Source: Paenisporosarcina sp. TG20 (GTDB lineage: Bacteria > Bacillota > Bacilli > Bacillales_A > Planococcaceae). Taken from it: a stretch of DNA of 48,073 nucleotides. The position numbers and the translations under genes were made by a program. Every line of letters starts with the position of its first letter. The stretch's first letter is position 1. Shown piece by piece: positions 36,126 through 47,990 of the stretch. The notes under the pieces were generated by a model. It was not told where the DNA came from. It did not search any database and saw only the letters and a list, made by a program, of their open reading frames with translations. Location of the stretch: contig NZ_ALJG01000359.1 of the NCBI RefSeq assembly GCF_000286315.1, positions 1 through 48,073 of the forward strand. Direction: 5' to 3'.

Positions 36126-36224
36126 AATGGAGACGGCGGGAATCGAACCCGCGTCCAGAAACTCCAACACTTAAGCTTCTACGCGTGTATCTTGCCTATT
36201 AGATTTCGCGCAGCATTATGCCGA
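36126..36224 (-). repeat. attR: Right attachment site: 99-bp direct repeat within intact ssrA
   Basis: Identical to 18162-18260. This copy is the 3' end of the complete ssrA gene, so integration left tmRNA functional. The unit length between repeat starts is 17,964 bp. Confidence 0.95.
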
Positions 36225-36479
36225 CAAGCGGGCGTCTTGTGCGCTAACTTGAAAATCTCTTACCGGCGGCTCAAGTTGCACCGACGATCGTATCCCACTA
36301 AGAGTGAGCTCGTACATGACCACATGGGTGATGGCCAAGACAAGCAACATCGTCAGCTTACGCTGCGAATGCTAGGTTTTGGTTTTTGCCAGTTATTATA
36401 AAGTGCCGTTGATACGGAGCCGAGCCCTCCGACGCGCAACTTAAGCTCAGACTATCCCTGTCGAATCCGTAACGTCCCC
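36128..36479 (-). ncRNA. ssrA: Transfer-messenger RNA (tmRNA)
   Basis: A 352-nt RNA beginning GGGGACGTTACGGATTCGACAGGG, the canonical tmRNA 5' end, and ending with T-arm GGTTCGATTCC and CGTCTCC pairing with GGGGACG, discriminator A. CCA is not encoded. The tag frame is at 36358-36390: GGC AAA AAC CAA AAC CTA GCA TTC GCA GCG TAA, i.e. GKNQNLAFAA, preceded by the resume-codon context TATAATAACT shared with Bacillus. With SmpB it rescues stalled ribosomes and tags proteins for ClpXP. The last 99 nt are the island attachment site. Confidence 0.97.
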
Positions 36480-36599
36480 TTAATAAAGGATGATCAAAAA
36501 GGCATACTCAAAAAATGGCTATCGCTAATTTTTGTTCCTTCTTGAACTCTTAATGGAAGTTCGGTGAACTACATGTTTATCTGGCAAAGTAGTAATTCT

Positions 36600-36628
36600 A
36601 TTATAAGACAAAATTGGTCAAACTTCAA
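36600..36628 (-). promoter_or_regulatory. ssrA promoter
   Basis: TTGAAG (36623-36628), 17 bp, perfect TATAAT (36600-36605) on the minus strand, overlapping the region just after the smpB stop. The mature tmRNA 5' end is about 115 nt further on, so a leader would be removed by processing. The leader holds short inverted repeats (AGTTC/GAACT). Confidence 0.7.
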
Positions 36629-36634
36629 GTATAA

Positions 36635-37102
36635 TTATTCTTGATTTCGAGATTTAAATGCTCTTTCGATATCACGTTTAGCTTCTTTTTTCTTTAAATC
36701 ATCACGTTTGTCGTAAGTCTTTTTCCCTTTACCCAATCCAATTAACACTTTGGCAAAGCCATCTTTTAAATACATTTTAATTGGAATGATTGAAAATCCA
36801 TCTCTTTTTGATAAGCCGATTAACTCATTAATTTGTTTTTTATGAAGTAATAGTTTCCTAGAACGTAAAGGTTCATGATTAAATCGGTTTCCTTGTTCAT
36901 ATGGACTAATATGCATATTTGAAATCCATGCTTCATTGTTCCGAATTCGAACAAACGCATCTTTTAATTGAACTTTACTTTTTCTAATGGATTTTATCTC
37001 GGTACCTTGCAATACGATACCCGCTTCAATCGTGTCTTCAATAAAGAAGTCATGATTAGCTTTTTTATTTTGTGCTACAACTTTCCCTTGTCCTTTTGCC
37101 AT
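36635..37102 (-). CDS. smpB: SsrA-binding protein
   Basis: The 155-residue protein of normal length has the full SmpB pattern: [33 protein letters not shown] at the N-terminus, then [14 protein letters not shown] and [46 protein letters not shown] follows, whose basic tail mimics mRNA in the ribosome. It binds the tRNA-like part of tmRNA and delivers it to stalled ribosomes. It lies between rnr and ssrA, the usual Bacillales order, with GAGAGGTG before the ATG. Confidence 0.97.
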   Translation of the reverse strand: MAKGQGKVVAQNKKANHDFFIEDTIEAGIVLQGTEIKSIRKSKVQLKDAFVRIRNNEAWISNMHISPYEQGNRFNHEPLRSRKLLLHKKQINELIGLSKRDGFSIIPIKMYLKDGFAKVLIGLGKGKKTYDKRDDLKKKEAKRDIERAFKSRNQE

Positions 37103-37154
37103 ATGACTACACCTCTCTGTTCAAGAGAGAGCGGCTATTAACCGCTCAATTTTT

Positions 37155-39470
37155 TTACTTTTTCTTTCGTTTACGACCTTGTTGCTTCTTTTTAGCAACA
37201 CCTTCATAATATTTTTTCTTTTGTTTTACTTCTTTTTTCTCTCCAGGTTTTGAACCCTTAGAAGAACTTCTTCCTGATCCTTCTTTTCGTTGAGCATGTA
37301 TTACTTTTGGTGTTTCTTTACGTGTACGTTGGATTGCCTTATTCATCCCAACAATTTCAAAATCAATAGCTGACTCTTCTGGTTTTACAGAAGTAACACG
37401 AATTGTTACTTCGTCACCGATGCGGAACTGTTTACCAGAACGTTCACCCAGCATCATCATTTGACGATCATCAAATCGGTAATAGTCATCTGTCATATTA
37501 CTGACATGAACTAGTCCTTCAATTGTATTCTCTAGTTCAATAAACATACCAAAGTTTGTAACCGAGCTTATAATACCTTCGAATTCTTCACCAATTTTGT
37601 CCACCATATATTGTGCTTTTTTTAATGATTCTGTATCGCGTTCTGCATCGACTGTCCGTCGTTCACGTGATGATGTATGATCCGCAATCTCATTCATCAC
37701 AGCCTCCCAATGGGCAATCGTTGGTTTGGATACATCTCCGTTCACTAAATAGGTCCGTATTAATCGATGAACGATTAAATCTGGATATCTCCGAATAGGT
37801 GAAGTGAAATGTGTATAGTAGTCTGTTGATAAACCAAAATGTCCCAGGCTTTCCGAATAATATTTAGCTTGTTGCATAGAGCGTAACATCATTGTTGAGA
37901 TAACCGGTTCTTCAGGCATCCCTTTAATTGATTCTACGATGTCTTGTAATGCACCAGGATGAATTTCATTACCAGATCCTTTTACGACAATTCCGAAATT
38001 TGTTAAGAATCCAAAGAATTTCTGAAGTTTCTCAGGTTTTGGATCTTCATGAATACGGTAAATGAAAGGCACTTCCATCCAATGGAAATGTTCTGCCACT
38101 GTTTCATTAGCAGCTAACATGAACTCCTCAATCAATCGTTCAGCTACAGTTCGTTCTCGAATGACAACATCTGTTGGCCAACCTTCCTCGTTTACAAGAA
38201 TTTTTGATTCTTTAAAATCAAAATCAATTGCTCCACGAGTAGCACGTTTTTCACGTAAAACAGCAGCTAGCTCCACCATTAGATCAAACATTGGAACTAA
38301 ATCTCTGTATCGCTCAATTAAAGCTTCATCCTTTTGCTCTACAATTTTATAGACATCCGTATATGTCATACGTTCTTTTGTCTTGATAACACTTTGGAAA
38401 ATTTCGTGCGATACCACTGTTCCACTACCGTCAATAATCATTTCACAAGACAAAGTTAATCGATCGACTTGCGGGTTTAACGAACATATACCATTCGATA
38501 AACGGTGTGGAATCATTGGGATTACTCGGTCTGTTAAATAGACACTTGTTGCACGATCATACGCCTCTAAATCCATCGGTGATCCGTCCGTAACATAATG
38601 ACTCACGTCCGCAACATGAACACCAAGTTTGTACGTACCATCTGCATTCTTTGTTACAGTGACTGCATCGTCTAGATCTTTTGCATCTGCACCATCAATG
38701 GTTACAATGACTTCATTTCTAAGGTCACGTCGACCTTCTAAATCAGACACAGCAATTTCATCAGGAACTGCATTTGCTTGATCTAAAACTGGCTGTGTAA
38801 ATTCAGTTTCAATCCCATGTTTATGAATGATGGATAGAATGTCAACACCTGGGTCATTTTTATGCCCGAGAATTTGTGTTACCATTCCAGTGGCAGATTT
38901 TCGTCCTTCTGGCCATCCTGTAATTTCAACTACTACTTTATGACCATCAATTGCACCAAGCGTATCTTCTTTTGCAATGAAAATATCCATAGAGATTTTT
39001 TTATCGTCTGCAAGTACAAAACCAAAACCTTTATTGTCTTGGAACTGACCAACCACTTTTGAAATACCGCGTTGTACGATTTTCGTAACCGCTCCTTCAC
39101 GACGGTCCCCAGAGCTGGCATTTGAAACACGTGCAAGAACGATGTCACCGTTCATAGCTCCATTAACTTCAGTAGGTGGAATGAAAATATCATCCATACC
39201 TTCTTCATCAGGGGCAACGAATCCAAACCCTCTTGCATGTCCAATGAATTTGCCTCGTAGCAGGTTCATTCGTTCAGGGACACCATAACGATTCGATTTA
39301 GAACGAATTACATATCCCTTCTCTTCTAAATGGACAAGTGTTTTTATTAATTCTTTAAATTCATCTGAATCTTCAAATCCAAATTGGCTTTCAATTTCTT
39401 GGACAGTTAAAGGTCTGTATTCTTCTTTTAGCATAAAATCAAGTAAACGTTGTTTTAAATTTTGTTCCAT
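37155..39470 (-). CDS. rnr: Ribonuclease R
   Basis: The 771-residue 3'-5' exoribonuclease has an N-terminal winged helix (~1-60), two cold-shock OB domains (~65-220; [26 protein letters not shown]), the RNB catalytic domain (~245-580) with [12 protein letters not shown] holding the metal-binding aspartates, and an S1 domain (~625-710; [20 protein letters not shown]). A Lys-rich tail ([21 protein letters not shown]) ends the protein. It degrades structured RNA and, with tmRNA/SmpB, non-stop mRNAs, which explains its place beside smpB-ssrA. GGAGGG lies at proper distance before the ATG. Confidence 0.97.
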   Translation of the reverse strand: MEQNLKQRLLDFMLKEEYRPLTVQEIESQFGFEDSDEFKELIKTLVHLEEKGYVIRSKSNRYGVPERMNLLRGKFIGHARGFGFVAPDEEGMDDIFIPPTEVNGAMNGDIVLARVSNASSGDRREGAVTKIVQRGISKVVGQFQDNKGFGFVLADDKKISMDIFIAKEDTLGAIDGHKVVVEITGWPEGRKSATGMVTQILGHKNDPGVDILSIIHKHGIETEFTQPVLDQANAVPDEIAVSDLEGRRDLRNEVIVTIDGADAKDLDDAVTVTKNADGTYKLGVHVADVSHYVTDGSPMDLEAYDRATSVYLTDRVIPMIPHRLSNGICSLNPQVDRLTLSCEMIIDGSGTVVSHEIFQSVIKTKERMTYTDVYKIVEQKDEALIERYRDLVPMFDLMVELAAVLREKRATRGAIDFDFKESKILVNEEGWPTDVVIRERTVAERLIEEFMLAANETVAEHFHWMEVPFIYRIHEDPKPEKLQKFFGFLTNFGIVVKGSGNEIHPGALQDIVESIKGMPEEPVISTMMLRSMQQAKYYSESLGHFGLSTDYYTHFTSPIRRYPDLIVHRLIRTYLVNGDVSKPTIAHWEAVMNEIADHTSSRERRTVDAERDTESLKKAQYMVDKIGEEFEGIISSVTNFGMFIELENTIEGLVHVSNMTDDYYRFDDRQMMMLGERSGKQFRIGDEVTIRVTSVKPEESAIDFEIVGMNKAIQRTRKETPKVIHAQRKEGSGRSSSKGSKPGEKKEVKQKKKYYEGVAKKKQQGRKRKKK

Positions 39471-39514
39471 CTTTCATCCCTCCTTCTATACAGAGTGTGC
39501 GATTAAGGCGAATT

Positions 39515-40261
39515 TTACTCTTTCCATTCCAAAGACTCTAAAAACTTTAAAATATCTTCATGTAATTGATTTTTTTCTTTATCAAGTGTAATCACATGTC
39601 CTGATTCTTCGTACCACTTGATACTTTTATCAAATGATTCAACCTCATCATGAATGATATTGGCAGAATATACGTCAATGACACTGTCTTGCCGTCCTTG
39701 GACAACGAAAAGTGGAGCATAGACATGATCCACATGATCACGAACATCATACACAAGTTTTCGCAAATCTGGTAATGACTCCATCGACTGATTTTGCAAT
39801 GCTTCTACTTCTTCTTCGATAACCTTGGAGTCTTTTCCTTCATAACGTTTATATTCCCGTGCATATTTTAAAACGCCTTCATACATGATTTCTGTCGTTT
39901 TCATCGACATCGGAGCACACATTGTGATAATTCCCTTAATAGGAACGGTATACCCTAATTTCAACGAAAAAACACCACCTAATGATAATCCAGCAACTGC
40001 AATTTCTTCATAGCCAGCTGACTTTAATTGGTCATAACCGCGCATGACGTCTTTCCACCAATCATTAGGTCCAGTTTGTATTAGTTCTTCAGGTGGCACT
40101 CCATGACCTTTGTAATGAGGTGCTAAGGATGTATAGCCATTTTTCTCTAAAAATCGTCCAAGCATACGTACATCAGCAGAATTACCTGTAAATCCATGGA
40201 GTAATAGTACGGCTCTTTTACCCACTTCAAAGAAAAACGGTTTAGGTTGCGCGATTCGCAT
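39515..40261 (-). CDS. est: Carboxylesterase (Est30/YvaK-like)
   Basis: The 248-residue alpha/beta hydrolase has [12 protein letters not shown] (oxyanion loop), the nucleophile elbow [11 protein letters not shown] with Ser ~93, [11 protein letters not shown] carrying the acid Asp, and [11 protein letters not shown] with the catalytic His. These and its place between secG and rnr match the monomeric thermostable-carboxylesterase family of Bacillus and Geobacillus (YvaK). It hydrolyses short- to medium-chain esters. Physiological substrate unknown. Good GGAGG before the ATG. Confidence 0.93.
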   Translation of the reverse strand: MRIAQPKPFFFEVGKRAVLLLHGFTGNSADVRMLGRFLEKNGYTSLAPHYKGHGVPPEELIQTGPNDWWKDVMRGYDQLKSAGYEEIAVAGLSLGGVFSLKLGYTVPIKGIITMCAPMSMKTTEIMYEGVLKYAREYKRYEGKDSKVIEEEVEALQNQSMESLPDLRKLVYDVRDHVDHVYAPLFVVQGRQDSVIDVYSANIIHDEVESFDKSIKWYEESGHVITLDKEKNQLHEDILKFLESLEWKE

Positions 40262-40327
40262 TTAGAAACCTCCATCTTTTAGATTATACTGACATCCAAC
40301 ATTATACAAATTAATAGTATGTATAAG

Positions 40328-40358
40328 AAAACGCCTAACCAGTTCATTCGGCCAGGCG
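40328..40358 (-). terminator. Terminator-like hairpin after secG
   Basis: Minus strand: CGCCTGGCC/GGTTAGGCG, 9 bp with two G-U pairs and a 9-nt loop, followed by TTTT. It lies 16 bp after the secG stop. Confidence 0.6.
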
Positions 40359-40373
40359 GATCAATGTTGATTA

Positions 40374-40610
40374 TTATAATTTTGTTACGGCAATTGCCAA
40401 AATAAAAAATAAAACGGCTAATACTATCGTTACTCGGTGCAAGACAAGATCCATTCCTCTTGCTTTTTGCTTTCCGAAAAGTTGTTCAGCCCCGCCAGAG
40501 ATGGCACCTGATAAACCTGCACTCTTCCCTGATTGTAACAACACAACAACGATTAATGCTAACGAATTGATGACAAGTAAAGTCAATAATAACGCATGCA
40601 TTTGTTCCAC
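40374..40610 (-). CDS. secG: Protein translocase subunit SecG
   Basis: The 78-residue protein has two transmembrane helices (about 5-25 and 55-75) separated by the conserved cytoplasmic loop [29 protein letters not shown]. That is the SecG signature and normal length. It is an accessory part of the SecYEG channel. The order eno-secG-est-rnr-smpB is the Bacillales standard. GGGAGGTGG precedes the ATG. Confidence 0.96.
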   Translation of the reverse strand: MEQMHALLLTLLVINSLALIVVVLLQSGKSAGLSGAISGGAEQLFGKQKARGMDLVLHRVTIVLAVLFFILAIAVTKL

Positions 40611-40810
40611 CTCCCGATCAGAAACATCACAACAAGAACTATTTTACCAAATAATACAGGTAAGTACAATAAGCTGGAGAAAATACCTTTAAATCATCTA
40701 TCATTTTGATGAAAGTAATGAATTTTTGAAGTATTTTATTCTTTTAAGGGTAAAACAACCAATTAGGTATAAGCCGCTGATAGTCCAAAACCACCGTGCG
40801 GCTTCATACT

Positions 40811-42109
<1,299 letters not shown>

Positions 42110-43654
42110 TTAAGTCTCCTCAGTTTTTAGTAATGTTTTTCCTGTCATTTCAAATGGTGCCTTAATTCCTAATAAGTGTAACATGGTTGGTGCTAAATCA
42201 GCCAAAATGCCATTCTCACGTAACTCTATTCCTTTTTTTGTAACAATTACAGGCACTGGGTTCGTAGTATGCGCAGTCATTGGTTCACCATTAATAGTTA
42301 CTACTTCATCCGAATTACCATGATCAGCCGTGATTATGGCTGAACCCCCTTGTGCGATAAGTGCCTCCACAATTCGTCCTAAACATTCGTCAACCACCTC
42401 AATGGCTCGAATCGTAGGTTCAAGCATTCCACTATGACCTACCATATCAGGGTTCGCAAAGTTCAATATTATCCCGTCAAAACGATTGGATTCAATGGCT
42501 TCTACTAATGCATCTGTTACTTCATAAGCACTCATTTCTGGTTGTAAATCATAGGTTGCAACTTTTGGTGAACTAATTAATATTCTTTCTTCACCTGGGA
42601 AACGTTTTTCTCTTCCGCCACTCATAAAGAAAGTCACATGTGGATATTTCTCTGTTTCAGCTATTCGCAATTGTGTTTTCCCATTTACTGAAAGAACTTC
42701 CCCTAGAGTATTAACTAAGTTGTCATTTTCATATGCAATGGATGAAAAGACTTGTTCATTATAAGATGTAAATGTAATGAACTTTAAATTCTGAGGATGT
42801 TTAGCACTCAGAGAGACTGAATTATCACAAGTTGGATTTGTTAAGATAGATGATAATTGACTTGCTCGGTCCGGTCTAAAATTAAAGAAAATCACGGCAT
42901 CATCTGATTCAATTTTTGCAATAGGTTGTTCATTTTCTGAGATGACGAACGGTACTACGAATTCATCTGTTACATTATCCTTATAAGAAGCAAGTATTCC
43001 TTCAACAGCTGAAGTTGCTTGTTTTCCAACACCGTCAACTAAGGAGTGATAGGATTTTTCTACCCGCTCCCACCGACGATCACGGTCTAATGCATAATAG
43101 CGACCACTAATAGTCGCAAATTTCCCGATACCGATTGTTGACATTTGAAGTTCGGTTTCTTCGACGTAAGCAAGTGCAGTTCTTGGTCCGACGTCACGCC
43201 CATCTAAAAAGCCATGGATAAATACATCTTCAAGACCATGTGTTTTTGCCAGTTGCAATAATGCAAATAAATGCTCGTAATGTGAGTGAACACCACCATC
43301 TGATAACAAACCCATTAAATGGATCTTAGAACCATGCGTTTTCACATGTGCAATGGCTTCCAAAAACGCAACATTATTAAAGAAATCAGAATCCACAATC
43401 GATTTATTAATGCGTGTTAAGTTTTGATAAACAATACGTCCAGCACCAATATTTAAATGTCCAACTTCTGAATTCCCCATTTGTCCTTCAGGGAGTCCTA
43501 CTGACTCACCTGAAGCAATTAAAGATGCGTGAGGGTAATCTTGCCAGTAGCGATCAAAATTCGGTTTTTTTGCTTGAGCTACAGCATTTCCAAAAACTTC
43601 ATTGCGAAGTGCAAAACCGTCTATGATAATTAATGCAACAGGAGCTTTAGACAT
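42110..43654 (-). CDS. gpmI: 2,3-bisphosphoglycerate-independent phosphoglycerate mutase
   Basis: The 514-residue manganese-dependent enzyme has [20 protein letters not shown] with the first metal Asp, then [17 protein letters not shown] carrying the phosphoserine nucleophile, [37 protein letters not shown] and [10 protein letters not shown] with the remaining metal ligands. It interconverts 3- and 2-phosphoglycerate. The ATG at 43654 overlaps the tpiA stop by 8 bp. A GTG two codons earlier is less likely. Confidence 0.97.
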   Translation of the reverse strand: MSKAPVALIIIDGFALRNEVFGNAVAQAKKPNFDRYWQDYPHASLIASGESVGLPEGQMGNSEVGHLNIGAGRIVYQNLTRINKSIVDSDFFNNVAFLEAIAHVKTHGSKIHLMGLLSDGGVHSHYEHLFALLQLAKTHGLEDVFIHGFLDGRDVGPRTALAYVEETELQMSTIGIGKFATISGRYYALDRDRRWERVEKSYHSLVDGVGKQATSAVEGILASYKDNVTDEFVVPFVISENEQPIAKIESDDAVIFFNFRPDRASQLSSILTNPTCDNSVSLSAKHPQNLKFITFTSYNEQVFSSIAYENDNLVNTLGEVLSVNGKTQLRIAETEKYPHVTFFMSGGREKRFPGEERILISSPKVATYDLQPEMSAYEVTDALVEAIESNRFDGIILNFANPDMVGHSGMLEPTIRAIEVVDECLGRIVEALIAQGGSAIITADHGNSDEVVTINGEPMTAHTTNPVPVIVTKKGIELRENGILADLAPTMLHLLGIKAPFEMTGKTLLKTEET

Positions 43655-44408
43655 TGGCACCAGCCTCTAGTAATTTCAAGAATGATGATGATTGTAAGCT
43701 TGCACCACCTACCAAAGCACCATCAATATGTTCCATAGCTAACAATTCTCTAATATTCTCAGGTTTGACTGAGCCACCATATTGTATCCGTACAGCATCC
43801 GCCACTTGTTGACCAAATAACGATTCTACTTTTGAACGAATAGCCCCACACACTTCATTCGCATCTTCTGATGTTGCGGTTTTTCCAGTGCCAATCGCCC
43901 ATATTGGCTCATACGCGATGACCGTTTGTTTCACTTGATCTTCAGTCAAGTTTGCAAGTCCTTTTTCTACTTGTCCTTCTACTTTAGATGTCGTGTTTCC
44001 TGTCTCTCGTTCATCAAGCGTTTCACCAACACAAACAATAGGCGTTAATGAATTCGCAAAAGCTGCTAGTACTTTTTTATTTACGCCATCGTCTGTTTCA
44101 TTAAAATATTGACGACGTTCAGAGTGCCCTAAAATCACGTAATCAACACCTATGTCTGCTAATTGAACCGGACTGACTTCCCCAGTATAAGCACCTTCAT
44201 TTTCATAATGCATATTTTGTGCACCTACATGAATATTAGAACCCGATAGTTCCTGTGTTAATTGCTCTAGAAATAGTGCTGGTGCGCAAATAACCGTATC
44301 AACTTTTTCGTAATCCGGTGCTAAACCTTTTATTTCTTCCACAAAAGTTTTCGCTTCTGATAATGTTTTATACATTTTCCAATTGCCCGCAATAATCGGT
44401 TTTCGCAT
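43647..44408 (-). CDS. tpiA: Triosephosphate isomerase
   Basis: The 253-residue TIM barrel has the N-terminal GNWKMYKT with the catalytic Lys, [15 protein letters not shown] with catalytic His, [16 protein letters not shown] with catalytic Glu and loop 6, and [10 protein letters not shown] and GALVGGASL phosphate-binding loops. It interconverts dihydroxyacetone phosphate and glyceraldehyde 3-phosphate. It lies 11 bp downstream of pgk, with AGGAGG before the ATG. Confidence 0.98.
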   Translation of the reverse strand: MRKPIIAGNWKMYKTLSEAKTFVEEIKGLAPDYEKVDTVICAPALFLEQLTQELSGSNIHVGAQNMHYENEGAYTGEVSPVQLADIGVDYVILGHSERRQYFNETDDGVNKKVLAAFANSLTPIVCVGETLDERETGNTTSKVEGQVEKGLANLTEDQVKQTVIAYEPIWAIGTGKTATSEDANEVCGAIRSKVESLFGQQVADAVRIQYGGSVKPENIRELLAMEHIDGALVGGASLQSSSFLKLLEAGANV

Positions 44409-44419
44409 TTGAATTCCTC

Positions 44420-45607
44420 CTAGTTTTGATCGTTTAATGCAACCACTCCTGGTAAATCTTTGCCTTCCATAAACTCTAGTGAGGCACCGCCACCAGTGGA
44501 AATATGGTCCATTTTATCCGCTACTCCGAATTTTTCTACTGCTGCAGCCGAATCACCACCGCCGATTACCGTATAGGCTTGTGTCATTGCCATGGCATTC
44601 GCAATACCTCTCGTTCCATTTGCAAAAGGTGGCATTTCGAATACACCCATTGGTCCATTCCAGATAATTAGTTGTGAGTTGGCAATGATATCTGCATATT
44701 GAGCAGTTGTCTTAGGTCCAATATCAAGGCCCATCCAATCAGCAGGAATTTCATGGACATCGACCACTTTTGTCTCAGCATCTTTTGAAAAATCACTAGC
44801 TATGACAGCATCGATTGGTAACATTAAATTAACGCCTTTATTTTTTGCTTTGTCGATAAATGATTTGGCCAGGTCTATTTTATCTTCTTCTAACAATGAT
44901 TTTCCAATCTCGTAACCTTGAGATTTTAGAAACGTATAGGATAAACCACCACCGATGATAAGGTTATCTACCTTGTCCAATAAATGATCAATAACACCTA
45001 TTTTATCTTTCACTTTAGCTCCACCAATAATTGCCGTAAATGGACGCTTCGGTTCAAATAATGCTTTTCCTAAAACATCTAATTCTTTTTCCATTAACAA
45101 TCCAGAAACTGCTGGTATATGTTTTGCAATTCCTTCGGTTGAAGCATGCGCACGATGTGCAGTTCCAAAAGCATCGTTTACGTATACATCTGCTAGTTTA
45201 GCAAATTGTTCGGCTAATTCTGAATCATTCTTTTCTTCCCCTGGGTGGAAACGGACATTTTCGAGTAAGACAATGTCGCCTTCTTCCATAAGAGATATTG
45301 CTTGTTCAACCAGCTCGCCGATTGACTCGTCCATTTTTTGAACGGGCTTATGTAAAAGCTCACTTAAGTGTTTACCCACCTCGGTTAAGCGTAACTCTTC
45401 ATTTACTTCCCCATTAGGTCTCCCCATATGACTCGCTAATATTACTTTCGCACCATTGTCTATTAATTGTTGAATGGTCGGGAGTGACGCACGAATTCGT
45501 GTGTCGTCTGTAATTTTTCCATCTTTCATTGGAACGTTAAAATCCACACGACAAAATACCCTTTTACCTGTTAAGTCTAGCTGATTCATTGTTTTTTTCT
45601 GTTTCAT
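44420..45607 (-). CDS. pgk: Phosphoglycerate kinase
   Basis: The 395-residue protein has [35 protein letters not shown], the hinge [12 protein letters not shown] and [17 protein letters not shown], and [11 protein letters not shown], ending with the ATP-site [13 protein letters not shown] and [14 protein letters not shown]. It makes ATP from 1,3-bisphosphoglycerate. The ATG at 45607 follows AGGAGGAG. It is separated from gap by 160 bp holding a strong terminator, so the lower glycolytic genes may have their own promoter. Confidence 0.98.
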   Translation of the reverse strand: MKQKKTMNQLDLTGKRVFCRVDFNVPMKDGKITDDTRIRASLPTIQQLIDNGAKVILASHMGRPNGEVNEELRLTEVGKHLSELLHKPVQKMDESIGELVEQAISLMEEGDIVLLENVRFHPGEEKNDSELAEQFAKLADVYVNDAFGTAHRAHASTEGIAKHIPAVSGLLMEKELDVLGKALFEPKRPFTAIIGGAKVKDKIGVIDHLLDKVDNLIIGGGLSYTFLKSQGYEIGKSLLEEDKIDLAKSFIDKAKNKGVNLMLPIDAVIASDFSKDAETKVVDVHEIPADWMGLDIGPKTTAQYADIIANSQLIIWNGPMGVFEMPPFANGTRGIANAMAMTQAYTVIGGGDSAAAVEKFGVADKMDHISTGGGASLEFMEGKDLPGVVALNDQN

Positions 45608-45633
45608 GAAGAATCTCCTCCTTCAGTATTTAA

Positions 45634-45668
45634 AATAAGGAACGGAGTTCGTTACTCCGTTCCTTATT
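45634..45668 (-). terminator. Strong 15-bp hairpin between gap and pgk
   Basis: 45634-45648 and 45654-45668 are perfect reverse complements (AATAAGGAACGGAGT, 5-nt loop), followed on the minus strand by TTATTTTA. It lies ~100 bp after the gap stop and 27 bp before the pgk start. It would end or attenuate the cggR-gap transcript and protect its 3' end. Confidence 0.75.
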
Positions 45669-45767
45669 ACTTACCTCTATTATAGATGTTGTTACATTTA
45701 ATCGCTATGTTAAGACTACAAAAGGAGATTACTTTTTAACGAAGTTACTCCTAGTTACTTAATAAGC

Positions 45768-46772
45768 TTAAATGCTTTTGTACATGTGTAATGCAAGGTC
45801 TATACAGCGTGCCGAGTAGCCTGTTTCATTGTCATACCAAGATAAAACTTTAACCATGTTTTTATCAAGAACCATCGTTGACAATCCATCTACAGTAGAT
45901 GAAGCCGGGTTGCCGTTATAATCACGAGATACTAATGGTATCTCATTATATTCTAAGAAACCTTTTAATTCATTTTCAGCTGCTAATTTTAAAGCTCCAT
46001 TTACTTCGTCAATTGATACATCCTTCTCTAATTCCACTACAAAATCAACAATTGAAACATTTGGCGTAGGAACGCGAACTGCCATCCCATCTAACTTGCC
46101 TTTCAATTCAGGAATGACTAATGCCACTGATGCAGCAGCGCCTGTTGAAGTTGGAATCATCGATTCAGCCGCAGCACGAGCACGTCGGTAATCTTCATGT
46201 GGAAAATCCAAAATTCGTTGATCATTTGTGTATGAATGAATTGTTGTCATCATACCTCGTTTAATTCCGAATTTATCATGAAGTACTTTTGCAACTGGTG
46301 CAAGACTATTTGTCGTACATGATGCGTTTGATACAACATGATCCGTTTTCCCATTATATGATTCATGGTTCACACCCATAACAAATGTTGGCACACCACT
46401 TTTACCAGGTGCACTGATAATTACTTTTTTGGCACCAGCCTCTATATGTTTTCCAGCTGATTCGGTGTCACGGAAAATACCTGTTGCGTCTACAACGATA
46501 TCTATTTCATGTTTGCCCCAAGGGATTGCAGAAGGATCTTTTTCTGCATAAACACGAACCTTTTTGTCATTTACGACTAAGTAATCCCCTTCAAAAGATA
46601 CATCTGCATCAAAAACTCCATGTACTGAATCATATTTAAGTAAATGTGCTAACATCTCTGCATCAGCTAAGTCGTTAATTGCTATTACCTCAACTTTTTT
46701 ATTCTTCAATGCTTCGCGAAAAACCACACGTCCAATTCGTCCAAATCCGTTAATCGCTAATTTTAATGTCAT
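45768..46772 (-). CDS. gap: Glyceraldehyde-3-phosphate dehydrogenase (glycolytic, NAD-dependent)
   Basis: The 334-residue protein has the NAD-binding start KLAINGFGRIGRVVFRE, the catalytic SNASCTTNSLAPV (Cys), YTNDQRILDFPHEDYRRARAAAESMIP (catalytic His region downstream of TTIHS) and SWYDNETGYSARCIDL at the end. Asp at the end of strand 2 (INDLAD) and its position directly after cggR identify the glycolytic GapA type rather than the gluconeogenic GapB. It lies 12 bp downstream of cggR with AGGAGG before the ATG and is expected to be under CggR control. Confidence 0.97.
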   Translation of the reverse strand: MTLKLAINGFGRIGRVVFREALKNKKVEVIAINDLADAEMLAHLLKYDSVHGVFDADVSFEGDYLVVNDKKVRVYAEKDPSAIPWGKHEIDIVVDATGIFRDTESAGKHIEAGAKKVIISAPGKSGVPTFVMGVNHESYNGKTDHVVSNASCTTNSLAPVAKVLHDKFGIKRGMMTTIHSYTNDQRILDFPHEDYRRARAAAESMIPTSTGAAASVALVIPELKGKLDGMAVRVPTPNVSIVDFVVELEKDVSIDEVNGALKLAAENELKGFLEYNEIPLVSRDYNGNPASSTVDGLSTMVLDKNMVKVLSWYDNETGYSARCIDLALHMYKSI

Positions 46773-46784
46773 TTAAATTTCCTC

Positions 46785-47822
46785 CTAATTTTCTTTTTGC
46801 ATAAGTTGTGTTAATTTCTTTGCTGCACCTTCGTCAGAAATTAGTACCGTCTGTTGAGGTGCATGGTTTAAGTATGAAAGAATAGCTTGAGCCTTAGACG
46901 CTCCACCTGCTACTGCAAGTAAATGTTGCGCTTGTTTCAGTTGTTTTAATTGAATCCCTACTGTTCGAATACGATGAACTGCTTTTCCTTGTTCGTTAAA
47001 GTAGTAACCAAACGCTTCCCCAACAGCTTGCATCTGCGCTATTTTTTCTAACTCCTGTTCACTCGAGTTTCGACGTAGAGCCATCTCTTTAGCGTCTCCA
47101 ATACCGTGTATGACAATGTTCGTATTATCATATAAGTCCATCATTTCTTTAATTACAGGTTCTTTAATCATTGTCTTATATGCCTTTTCACTTAAATGAT
47201 CCGGTAGATAAAGTGTGCGAGAAGTTCCGCTTGCTTGAACTGCAAATGCTGAAGCAATATGATTAGCTTGCAGTTCTACATTTTCCCCAATACCGCCTCG
47301 TGCTGCAACAAATACTAAACTCTTCGGTTTGATATGAACAGATAAGTGATTAGTAATAGCAGCAATTGAGCTCCCGCCTGTAACAGCTATAATGTCATCT
47401 TTTTTAGATAATAGTTCAAGTTGCTTGGCCGCTTCCTGTCCAATTAACGATTTTGAAATACTTTCAACTTCACTGTCTCCTGGAACGATGATGACCCGAG
47501 CTAACTTAAAAGCTTTCTCCAGTTGTAATTCCATAGCATTTAATCCAGACCATTCGTGTACTAATTCTTTTAATGTGACTAACACATTATTACCTTCTTG
47601 AGTAATTTCCATCCCATTTGCTAATACTTCAATTAATCCCTGTGCTCGAAGAATGTCCAATTCTCTTCTCGTCTCCCGTTCAGTAGCATGGACCATTTCA
47701 CTTAATGCTCTACGACCTATTATCCCGGATAACTGAATCGTCATTAATAATCTATATCTTTTTTGAAGAAGTACAGTCATTTCTGGTAAAAGTTTTTGTT
47801 GAGCTCCCAGTAATTGATTCAT
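46785..47822 (-). CDS. cggR: Central glycolytic genes regulator
   Basis: The 345-residue SorC/DeoR-type repressor has an N-terminal helix-turn-helix (QLSGIIGRRALSEMVHATERETRRELDILRAQGLIEV, about 30-70) and a sugar-phosphate binding domain (DIIAVTGGSSIAAITNHL, FVAARGGIGENVELQANHIASAFA, LAVAGGASKAQAILS). In Bacillus it represses the gap operon and is released by fructose-1,6-bisphosphate. The start is ATG at 47822, 5-6 nt after GAAGGAG. The frame extends eight codons further but without support. It is immediately upstream of gap. A matching operator lies 90 bp upstream. Confidence 0.95.
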   Translation of the reverse strand: MNQLLGAQQKLLPEMTVLLQKRYRLLMTIQLSGIIGRRALSEMVHATERETRRELDILRAQGLIEVLANGMEITQEGNNVLVTLKELVHEWSGLNAMELQLEKAFKLARVIIVPGDSEVESISKSLIGQEAAKQLELLSKKDDIIAVTGGSSIAAITNHLSVHIKPKSLVFVAARGGIGENVELQANHIASAFAVQASGTSRTLYLPDHLSEKAYKTMIKEPVIKEMMDLYDNTNIVIHGIGDAKEMALRRNSSEQELEKIAQMQAVGEAFGYYFNEQGKAVHRIRTVGIQLKQLKQAQHLLAVAGGASKAQAILSYLNHAPQQTVLISDEGAAKKLTQLMQKEN

Positions 47823-47912
47823 TGCATTCTCCTTCTTTAAAAACAAATTGTCCTTTGTTTAGATCAATATGTTTCCGTTAAAGTCTAATTTCACTTAAAC
47901 GCATTAAACCCT

Positions 47913-47948
47913 GGACACCTTTTGTCCCTATACATTATTTTATGTCCC
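47913..47948 (-). promoter_or_regulatory. CggR operator
   Basis: On the minus strand two GGGAC elements lie exactly 20 bp apart (47944-47948 and 47924-47928), the second followed after 6 bp by TGTCC (47913-47917). In Bacillus subtilis the operator has the same 20-bp spacing of two CGGGAC half sites and the same N6-TGTCC ending. The half site that should follow the first GGGAC is degenerate here. It lies downstream of the promoter, as in Bacillus. Confidence 0.8.
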
Positions 47949-47959
47949 ACTTCATTTTA

Positions 47960-47988
47960 AATATACACTTTTCACCAAAAAAGAGCAA
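47960..47988 (-). promoter_or_regulatory. cggR-gap promoter
   Basis: TTGCTC (47983-47988), 17 bp, TATATT (47960-47965) on the minus strand. The predicted start lies a few bases before the CggR operator, so bound CggR would block elongation, as known for Bacillus. Confidence 0.65.
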
Positions 47989-47990
47989 AT

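Noticed and set aside
36192..36401. Plus-strand open frame of 69 codons
   Set aside because: It lies wholly inside ssrA, antisense to the tmRNA, so it is a by-product of a structured RNA sequence.
40740..40810. AAGCCGC/GCGGCTT inverted repeat between eno and secG as the eno terminator
   Set aside because: Loop of about 20 nt and no T tract on the minus strand. It may be a weak or processed end, but it is not supported.
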